Source: Pseudotamlana agarivorans
Lineage (GTDB): Bacteria; Bacteroidota; Bacteroidia; Flavobacteriales; Flavobacteriaceae
Assembly: GCF_001642835.1 (NCBI RefSeq)
Contig: NZ_LXEI01000009.1
Span: 1 to 64,000 of the forward strand
Length of the DNA: 64,000 nucleotides
Direction: 5' to 3'
The notes below the pieces were generated by a model, which was not told where the DNA came from, ran no database searches, and was given only the letters and a program-made list of their open reading frames with translations. Positions 57,403 to 64,000 of the stretch are shown here, in pieces. Made by a program: the position numbers and the translations under genes. Position 1 is the first letter of the stretch. Every line of letters starts with the position of its first letter.

Positions 57403-57888
57403 ATGAAATATTTAATTTTAGTTAGACATGCTAAATCTTCTTGGGAGTTTGATGTCATAGACCATGAACGCCCTTTGAATGCTAGAGGTTTAGAAGATGC
57501 CGATTTGGTTTCAAAACAATTAGCTAAGGAAGATCTAGCTGTAGATAAGCTAGCTTCGAGCGATGCTTATCGGGCAAAAAACACGGCTGAAATCTTCATT
57601 AAAAACCTTAAAATAGATGCATCGATTATAAGTTTCGATTATGATTTGTATGATTTCGCAGGTTATAATTTAATTGACTTCATAAAATCTTGTGATGACC
57701 AAATCAACAATCTTATGATTTTTGGTCATAATCATGCTATTACCGATTTTGTAAACACTTTTGGTAATCAAATAATTGATAATGTGCCAACTTCGGGATT
57801 CGTAAAAATTGAATTTGATATCGAGCATTGGAAAGACATCGAAAAAGGTAAAACTATTCAGATTTTATTTCCGAGAGATTTGAAATAA
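57403..57888 (+). CDS. SixA-type phosphohistidine phosphatase
   Basis: 161 residues. The histidine phosphatase motif LVRHAKSSW (catalytic H about 8), RPLNARGLEDA and FGHNHAI (second histidine) are present. This short form dephosphorylates phosphohistidine in signalling proteins or other small substrates. It precedes ppk1 by 138 bp on the same strand and may relate to polyphosphate metabolism. Confidence 0.87.
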   Translation: MKYLILVRHAKSSWEFDVIDHERPLNARGLEDADLVSKQLAKEDLAVDKLASSDAYRAKNTAEIFIKNLKIDASIISFDYDLYDFAGYNLIDFIKSCDDQINNLMIFGHNHAITDFVNTFGNQIIDNVPTSGFVKIEFDIEHWKDIEKGKTIQILFPRDLK

Positions 57889-58026
57889 TTCAGATTACCA
57901 GTAAATAATACCTAATCTTAAATTATCATTAATTCTTCATTTTTTTTGTCAATAACCAAACGTATTTGTTAACATTATTCAAGCTAAATACGATATATTT
58001 GTTATGATTATTAAAAAATACCTTTA

Positions 58027-60093
58027 ATGACTAAATTAGAATCCTCAGTACATAATAGTTATATAAATAGAGAGATAAGTTGGTTACAATTCAACGCCAG
58101 AGTTTTACAAGAAGCAGAAGATGAAACCGTTCCTTTAATTGAAAGGTTAAGGTTTTTAGGTATATTTTCTAATAATTTAGATGAGTTTTTTAAGGTACGA
58201 TATGCTACTGTAAAACGTATTGTGGAGGCTGGAAAAGGTGCCAAAAATGAACTTGGGGGTATTCGAGCTAAAGAGCTACTCGAAATTATTACACAGATTG
58301 TAATTGATCAACAGAGTGAAAGTTTAGATATTTTATACGATATCGTTAAGAAACTTAAAAATGAAAATATTTATATCATCAATGAAACTCAAATTGATGA
58401 TGCTCAGCACGATTTTATAAAAGAATATTTTTTAAAAGAAGTAAGTCCAGCCTTAGTAACCATCATTCTTAATGATGAGGTGGTGCTTCCAAACTTAAAG
58501 GATAGTGGTGCTTATTTGGCTGTAAAAATGCTAATGCCTGATGATACCAAACAATTTGCTTTGATAGAAATTCCTAAATCTGTTAATCGTTTTGTGGTTT
58601 TACCAAAACAAGGAGAAAAGTTCTTTATAATTGCTGTAGATGATTTATTACGTCATTGTTTAAGCGATATTTTTAATATTTTCGACTATAAGAGTATCTC
58701 AGCGCACATGATTAAAATTACCCGCGATGGTGAGTTGGATTTTGAAAGTGATTTAAGTAAAAGTTTTATAGATAAAATTTCAGATAGTGTTAAACATCGT
58801 GAAGTTGGCGAACCTGTAAGGTTTGTTTACGACAAAACCATCGATAAAGACACCTTAGAATTTTTAATGTCTAAAATGGGTATCGATGAAACTGATAGTA
58901 TCATACCTGGAGGACGTTATCATAATAGAAGAGATTATATGGGATTCCCAAGTTTAGGGAGAACTGATTTATTATACGATAAAATTGAAGCGCTACCTAT
59001 AAAAGGTTTGAGCCTACAAACTAGTATTTTTGAAGCCATTGCTAAAAAGGACTATTTACTTCATGCACCTTACCAAACGTTTTCATACGTTGTTAAATTT
59101 TTAAGGGAAGCAGCCTTAGACCCGAAGGTTAAAACTATAAAAATCACCATTTACCGATTGGCTGAGATTTCTCATATCGCAAGTTCATTAATTAATGCGG
59201 CGATTAATGGAAAAACAGTTACGGTGTCTATAGAGTTGCGCGCAAGATTTGATGAGCAAGCGAATATCAACTATGCGAAACAAATGGAAGAAGTTGGTGT
59301 TAACCTTATTTTTGGAGTTGCTGGACTTAAAGTACACAGTAAAATGTGTGTTATTGAGCGTGAAGAAGGGAAGAAATTCCATCGCTACGGCTTTATAAGT
59401 ACAGGTAATTTCAACGAATCTACAGCTAAAATTTACACCGATTATACACTTTTTACCGCCAATCAAAAAATATTAAAAGATGTCGATAAAATCTTTGGCT
59501 TCTTTGAAACCAATTATAAAATTAATAAGTACAAACATTTAATTGTTTCGCCGCATTACACGAAAAGGGAAGTGTTTAAACTTATTGATAAAGAGATTGA
59601 AAACGTTAGTTTAGGAAAAGAAGGCCTTATTAGACTAAAAATGAATAGTATTTCTAGTTATGATATGGTCGATAAACTTTATGAAGCGAGTAGAGCTGGT
59701 GTAAAAGTGCAAATGATTGTGCGCGGATTGTGTTGTTTAATTCCTGGCGTTCCTGGAATGAGTGAAAACATTGAAGTGATAAGTGTGGTCGATAAGTTTT
59801 TAGAGCATTCAAGAATTTATATCTTCGGAAATAACGGCAACCCTAAATTATACATTTCTTCAGCCGATTGGATGACAAGGAATATTGAAAATAGAGTAGA
59901 AGTGAGTTGTCCTATTTATGATGAAGAAATTAAACAAGAAATTATTGACACCTTTAATATTTGTTGGAATGACAATGTAAAGGCAAGAGTATTAAGTGAT
60001 TCTCAAGAAAATAATTACCGTGTTAACGACAATAAAAAAATTAGATCGCAATACGCTATTTACGATTATTACCTTAAAAAATTAGAAGATTAA
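58027..60093 (+). CDS. ppk1: Polyphosphate kinase 1
   Basis: 688 residues. REISWLQFNARVLQEA and the LDEFFKVR motif open the N-domain. PYQTFSYVVKFLREAALD and the catalytic histidines in HSKMCVIER (about residue 437) and GFISTGNFNESTAKIYTDYT are conserved. It makes polyphosphate from ATP reversibly. The stop is one base from the next start, so it is translationally coupled to ppx. Confidence 0.95.
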   Translation: MTKLESSVHNSYINREISWLQFNARVLQEAEDETVPLIERLRFLGIFSNNLDEFFKVRYATVKRIVEAGKGAKNELGGIRAKELLEIITQIVIDQQSESLDILYDIVKKLKNENIYIINETQIDDAQHDFIKEYFLKEVSPALVTIILNDEVVLPNLKDSGAYLAVKMLMPDDTKQFALIEIPKSVNRFVVLPKQGEKFFIIAVDDLLRHCLSDIFNIFDYKSISAHMIKITRDGELDFESDLSKSFIDKISDSVKHREVGEPVRFVYDKTIDKDTLEFLMSKMGIDETDSIIPGGRYHNRRDYMGFPSLGRTDLLYDKIEALPIKGLSLQTSIFEAIAKKDYLLHAPYQTFSYVVKFLREAALDPKVKTIKITIYRLAEISHIASSLINAAINGKTVTVSIELRARFDEQANINYAKQMEEVGVNLIFGVAGLKVHSKMCVIEREEGKKFHRYGFISTGNFNESTAKIYTDYTLFTANQKILKDVDKIFGFFETNYKINKYKHLIVSPHYTKREVFKLIDKEIENVSLGKEGLIRLKMNSISSYDMVDKLYEASRAGVKVQMIVRGLCCLIPGVPGMSENIEVISVVDKFLEHSRIYIFGNNGNPKLYISSADWMTRNIENRVEVSCPIYDEEIKQEIIDTFNICWNDNVKARVLSDSQENNYRVNDNKKIRSQYAIYDYYLKKLED

Positions 60094-60094
60094 T

Positions 60095-61000
60095 ATGCTT
60101 TCATTAAAAAAATATGCTGCTATAGACATTGGTTCCAACGCAGTTCGCTTACTTATTTCAAATATTATTGAACAAAAAGGGCGTCCTGTGCAATTCAAGA
60201 AAAACTCTTTAGTTAGGGTTCCTATTCGTTTAGGTGCAGATGTTTTTGTGAAAGGTAAAATTTCTAAAGAAAATACGCAGCGTATTTTAGATACTATGCT
60301 TGCTTTTAAGCTATTAATGAAGTCGCATAAGGTTGTAAAATACAAAGCCTGTGCAACTTCAGCCATGCGTGAGTCTTCAAATGGAAGTCAGATAGTTGAT
60401 TTGGTTTTAGAGCAATCGGGGATTAAAATTGATGTTATTGAAGGTGAAGAAGAGGCAGCTATCATCGCTGCTACCGATTTAAATAAATACATCGACCCTA
60501 ATAAAACCTATTTGTATGTTGATGTAGGTGGTGGTAGCACTGAATTTACAGTTATAGATCAAGGTAAATCCATAGCCTCACGTTCCTTTAAAATAGGGAC
60601 TGTAAGATTGCTAAATGACATGGTTAGAAATGAAGCCTGGCAAGAACTTCGTGAGTGGATTGCTTCCAACGCTTTAGAATTCGATAAAATATCCGTGATC
60701 GGTTCTGGAGGAAATATTAATAAAATCTTCAAGATCTCAGGAAAAGCTATGGGAAAACCGCTTAGCTACTTTTATATGAGTTCTTATTATAACACCCTTC
60801 AAAATTACTCTTATGAAGAGCGTATCACAGAACTAGATTTAAATCAAGACCGTGCCGATGTTATCATTCCTGCTATGCGAATTTATTTATCGGCCATGAA
60901 ATGGAGTGGTGCTAAAAACATTTATGTGCCTAAAATAGGATTGGCAGATGGTGTGATAAAAAGTATTTACTACGATACGGTTTCTAGCAATACACAGTAA
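60095..61000 (+). CDS. ppx: Exopolyphosphatase (Ppx/GppA family)
   Basis: 301 residues, shorter than E. coli Ppx, corresponding to the two core actin-like domains. AAIDIGSNAVRLL (phosphate-1) and YVDVGGGSTEF (phosphate-2) motifs. It hydrolyses terminal phosphate from polyphosphate or pppGpp. Operon with ppk1 (1-base gap), giving synthesis and breakdown together. Confidence 0.93.
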   Translation: MLSLKKYAAIDIGSNAVRLLISNIIEQKGRPVQFKKNSLVRVPIRLGADVFVKGKISKENTQRILDTMLAFKLLMKSHKVVKYKACATSAMRESSNGSQIVDLVLEQSGIKIDVIEGEEEAAIIAATDLNKYIDPNKTYLYVDVGGGSTEFTVIDQGKSIASRSFKIGTVRLLNDMVRNEAWQELREWIASNALEFDKISVIGSGGNINKIFKISGKAMGKPLSYFYMSSYYNTLQNYSYEERITELDLNQDRADVIIPAMRIYLSAMKWSGAKNIYVPKIGLADGVIKSIYYDTVSSNTQ

Positions 61001-61098
61001 AATTTTGCACTTCACCTTGTATTGTTGTAAAGCAATATAATTATAATATATATTCGCCCTAATAAGTTTTTGGATACTGGAATTAAGAAATTCTTTAA

Positions 61099-61290
61099 AA
61101 TGTAGAACAAAGATATCTCGTAAATGTCAATGACTCGAGTTCCTTTTTTCAAGCCTTAAAGAAGTTTATTGAAAATCTAAAAGCTAAAAAATAATTGGGA
61201 CCTACTACCCATAAAAATGTTTTAAGACTGTTTCCAGAAGTTATATTTCCTAAATGGAAAAAAATGTTCGGAGCATTAATTGAAAATTAA
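61099..61290 (+). pseudogene. Remnant reading frame with internal stop
   Basis: Frame starting at 61099 translates without interruption into about 31 residues ending ENLKAKK, a TAA, then about 32 more residues with LRLFPEVIFPKWKKMF and GALIEN before a second stop. It has no start codon and an upstream in-frame stop. The protein-like composition on both sides of the stop suggests the tail of a decayed gene; the family is not recognised. The rest of the gap 61001-61318 is blank. Confidence 0.35.
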
Positions 61291-61318
61291 AAAATATTCA
61301 ATCCCAAAATACCTATTT

Positions 61319-61846
61319 ATGAAACAGTTCTACTTTTTTGTCGTGGTCATGTTTTTGTCCTTAAAGGGGATATCACAAAACGTAAAATACGGTGTTCGTG
61401 CTGGTATGAATATTTCAAGCTTAGACTTTTCTTCTGAAATTCCTGAAGAAAACAAACACCGAAATGGTTTTTACATAGGTTTTTTAGCCGATGTAAGTTT
61501 ATCTAAAACTGTTTCAATTATCCCTGAACTTCAATTTTCTTATGAAGGCTCTAAAGCAGACGATTTACAATTTGATTACATTCAAATGCCTGTTTTAATA
61601 AGTGTTAAATTGACTAAGAAAATCTTTTTAAACCTAGGGCCGCAAGTTGGTTTAAAAGTGCATAAAGTTGATGATATGGCTAAAAATTTTGGTTTTTCAT
61701 CCATTTTAGGACTAGAATACCGTATAAATCAAGCTCTTTTTGCCGATATACGACATGCCAACGGACTAAATAATGTATATGATGATGATTCTGGTTTAAA
61801 CGCTAAAAATAGAACCTTTCAAATAGGTATTGGCTATAAGTTTTAA
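61319..61846 (+). CDS. Outer-membrane beta-barrel protein (porin family)
   Basis: 175 residues from the ATG at 61319 (MKQFYFFVV), which gives a clean signal peptide ending SLKGISQ; the upstream TTG at 61280 is unlikely. NVKYGVRAGMNISSLDF and the terminal GIGYKF are typical of the OmpW/PorT-like 8-stranded barrel proteins of Bacteroidota. Function unknown. Overlaps the convergent miaE gene by four bases. Confidence 0.78.
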   Translation: MKQFYFFVVVMFLSLKGISQNVKYGVRAGMNISSLDFSSEIPEENKHRNGFYIGFLADVSLSKTVSIIPELQFSYEGSKADDLQFDYIQMPVLISVKLTKKIFLNLGPQVGLKVHKVDDMAKNFGFSSILGLEYRINQALFADIRHANGLNNVYDDDSGLNAKNRTFQIGIGYKF

Positions 61847-62424
61847 CCATGAATGGTTTCAGAGGTTCCTAAATCTCTCATGATTTCAGCTTCATACTCC
61901 AAAAGATCTTGCCATTTGGCATCTACTTCTTTTTTATTCCCATATTTTCTAGCAAATCCTAAAAACATGGTGTAATGATTTGCTTCACTTACCATTAAAT
62001 TTCTATAGAAAGTTGCGAGTTCCTTATCTTCTAATTCCTCCGATAGTAATCTAAAACGTTCACAGCTTCTAGCTTCGATTAGTGCTGCATATAATAAACG
62101 GTGAACTAGTTGTGTGGTTCTGCTACCACCTTTAGGGAAAAATTTTAAAAGTTGAATCACGTATTCATCACGTCTGTCTCTTCCCAATACCCAACCGCGT
62201 TCAATAATTTTGTCATGTACCATTTTAAAATGACTGATTTCTTCTTTAACCAAAGCGGTCATTTCTTGTACTAAATCGGTGTACTCAGGAAAACTAACAA
62301 TTAAGGATATGGCGGTACTGGTAGCTTTTTGTTCGCAGAAAGCATGATCGGTTAAAATTTCTTCAATATTCTTTTCTACAATATTCACCCATCTTGGGTC
62401 TGTTGGTAGTTTTAATCCGAGCAT
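61843..62424 (-). CDS. miaE: tRNA-(ms2io6A)-hydroxylase
   Basis: 193 residues, all-helical ferritin-like diiron protein. Iron ligands are visible as E-x-x-H pairs in EEISHFK and SEANHYTMF, plus EARSCERF. It hydroxylates the isopentenyl group at A37 of tRNAs. It lies 20 bp downstream of dnaX on the same strand. Confidence 0.9.
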   Translation of the reverse strand: MLGLKLPTDPRWVNIVEKNIEEILTDHAFCEQKATSTAISLIVSFPEYTDLVQEMTALVKEEISHFKMVHDKIIERGWVLGRDRRDEYVIQLLKFFPKGGSRTTQLVHRLLYAALIEARSCERFRLLSEELEDKELATFYRNLMVSEANHYTMFLGFARKYGNKKEVDAKWQDLLEYEAEIMRDLGTSETIHG

Positions 62425-62444
62425 AATTTTATTTTTTAGTAAGA

Positions 62445-64000
62445 TTAAAGACCTAAGTCGAAAGTTCTTCTCAAAAGATCAATACTTGGGTTTTTTTCCT
62501 TTAATTTTTCAAATTTTTCAACCGTAGTATAGGCGTATTGCTTTTCCTTAACCTCATTTATGGTAATTTCTAAAGCAATGTCATAATTACTTAAAGTCTT
62601 TCTAATGTAAAGTAATAAATCATATTGCTGACGTTCAACTTCTACCTTATTTGTAGCATTAGGGAACTCTAGATGAGCCGTGGTTCCTTTTAGTTTGGGC
62701 GTGTCAATGGCCAAAATAGAAGCTAAGTTATGTTTACCTTCCTTTCTTAAAAAGCTGATATATTCATTCCAAACTTTTAAAAACTCACCTTCGGTAAAGG
62801 GTTCAGTAGGTAGGTTTTCCTCATCTACGACCACTTCCATCTGTTTGATTTGGTGCTCTTTTTTAGCTCTTATACTGCTAAGCGAAAGTCCAGATGTACG
62901 CTTGGTTTCTTTTTTTAAAACAATGGTAGGTGGTTTCTTTTCTTGAAATTGTTCCACAACCTTGTTTGTGGTATTTGAAGCAGTACCAACTGGATTTTCT
63001 TGTTTTTCTGTTGTCTGTTCTTGCTTTTCTGGAACTTGAACTGCTATAGGAGTAATGCCTTTACTTTTAAAATATGAAGCAGGAATTATGTAATGTTTAC
63101 CATTTTTTTTTTCTCCATCAAAAGTGATAGAGGCAAGCTGCATGAGGCATAATTCAACGAGGAGTCGCTGGTTTTTACTGGTTTTATACTTCAGGTCACA
63201 TTCATTGGCGAGGTTAATACCTTGCATTAAAAAGTCTTGTGAGGCCTTTTTAGCTTGTTCTAAATACTTGGCTTTAGTTTGATCGCCAACTTCAAGAAGC
63301 TCGATGGTTTCTTGATTTTTACTCACCAATAAATCTCTAAAGTGAGAGGCCAAGCCAGCAATATAATGGTGTCCATCAAAACCTTTTGATAAGGTATTAT
63401 TAAACTGAATGAGTAAATCCGGAATTTTATTTTCCAGGATTAAATCGGTGCTTAAAAAATACGTTTCGTAATCTAAAACATTTAAGTTTTCGGTAACGGC
63501 TTGTCTGGTTAAATTTTTTCCAGAGAAACTAACAACCCTGTCAAAGATAGAAAGCGCATCACGCATGGCACCATCTGCCTTTTGAGCGATAATGTGTAAA
63601 GCGTCATCTTCAGCAGTTATACCTTGTTCTTCTGCAATATATTTTAGATATTCTTTAGCATCTTTAACGGTAATTCGTTTGAAATCAAAAATCTGACAAC
63701 GCGATAAAATAGTTGGAATGATTTTATGTTTTTCAGTAGTTGCGAGAATGAAAATACAATGCTTTGGTGGTTCTTCTAAAGTTTTAAGAAAGGCATTAAA
63801 AGCCGCTTGAGATAGCATGTGTACCTCATCAATAATATAAACTTTATACTTTCCAACTTGAGGTGGAATACGAACCTGATCTGTTAGACTTCTAATATCA
63901 TCAACAGAGTTGTTCGAGGCGGCATCTAATTCAAATACATTAAAAGCAAAATCTTCGTCGCCTGTTACTTCACCATCACTATTAATCATTTTAGCCAGAA
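62445..64000 (-). CDS. dnaX: DNA polymerase III subunit gamma/tau, 5' part missing at the window edge
   Basis: At least 514 codons visible; the frame continues past 64000 (codons LAK before the first visible methionine), so the start and the P-loop lie outside. Visible: FELDAASNNSVDDIR, Walker B YIIDEVHMLS, TLEEPP, SRCQIFDF (sensor region) and ADGAMRDALSIFD. Then come domain III and a lysine/glutamine-rich linker (about 310-400), leading to a tau-specific C-terminus. It is the clamp-loader ATPase of the replisome. Confidence 0.95.
   Translation of the reverse strand, partial: LAKMINSDGEVTGDEDFAFNVFELDAASNNSVDDIRSLTDQVRIPPQVGKYKVYIIDEVHMLSQAAFNAFLKTLEEPPKHCIFILATTEKHKIIPTILSRCQIFDFKRITVKDAKEYLKYIAEEQGITAEDDALHIIAQKADGAMRDALSIFDRVVSFSGKNLTRQAVTENLNVLDYETYFLSTDLILENKIPDLLIQFNNTLSKGFDGHHYIAGLASHFRDLLVSKNQETIELLEVGDQTKAKYLEQAKKASQDFLMQGINLANECDLKYKTSKNQRLLVELCLMQLASITFDGEKKNGKHYIIPASYFKSKGITPIAVQVPEKQEQTTEKQENPVGTASNTTNKVVEQFQEKKPPTIVLKKETKRTSGLSLSSIRAKKEHQIKQMEVVVDEENLPTEPFTEGEFLKVWNEYISFLRKEGKHNLASILAIDTPKLKGTTAHLEFPNATNKVEVERQQYDLLLYIRKTLSNYDIALEITINEVKEKQYAYTTVEKFEKLKEKNPSIDLLRRTFDLGL

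Overview
The window looks chromosomal and comes from a marine-type member of the Flavobacteriaceae (Bacteroidota). The reasons are low GC, sigma promoters of the TAnnTTTG kind, PorQ next to cytidylate kinase, a T9SS type B adhesin with SprF/PorP and OmpA partners, a fused E1 alpha/beta dehydrogenase, and the cmk - LysM protein - rpsA order. No rRNA or tRNA gene was seen.

Left end (1-3.7 kb): this is the most unusual part. A 381-residue tyrosine recombinase is followed, on the same (-) strand, by two promoterless-looking genes, each ending at a long imperfect palindrome. The two palindromes are homologous. Each has imperfect outer arms, a conserved linker, and a perfect central hairpin with a CCGC..GG tip. 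The first ~10 bases of each unit are complementary to the inner box of that unit's own palindrome, which is the signature of an integron gene cassette and its attC site. The recombinase has all six catalytic residues but lacks the insertion typical of IntI, and it is co-oriented with the cassettes. I read this as the integrase-proximal end of a non-canonical Bacteroidota integron; the array continues off the left edge. A small zinc-ribbon gene is divergent from the recombinase.

3.7-24.9 kb: a copper P-type ATPase, a 2-hydroxyacid dehydrogenase flanked on both sides by a dispersed intergenic repeat, an outer-membrane protein, a lipoprotein, a ParE-type toxin-antitoxin pair, a fused 2-oxoacid dehydrogenase E1, a degenerate M1-peptidase/beta-barrel protein, a LOG-family protein, UvrA, gamma-glutamyltransferase and an ACP phosphodiesterase-like protein.

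25-44 kb: mostly housekeeping genes. These are phosphoglucosamine mutase, a lipid A acyltransferase, rhomboid, Lon, PorQ, Cmk, a LysM protein, ribosomal protein S1, PyrR, PyrB, ribonuclease Z flanked by two small STAS-like proteins, and PdxH. Two secreted proteins and a P1-family peptidase follow. Several clear bidirectional terminators separate convergent genes.

44-57 kb: a three-gene surface-adhesin operon on the (-) strand. It encodes a ~3,300-residue type B T9SS adhesin, a PorP/SprF-like outer-membrane partner and a PorE-like OmpA protein. The adhesin holds 20 modules of ~87 residues in a higher-order (A)n-B-C pattern repeated four times.

57-64 kb: a polyphosphate cluster (SixA-like phosphatase, Ppk1, Ppx), a small decayed reading frame, an outer-membrane barrel protein, MiaE, and the 3' part of dnaX running off the right edge.
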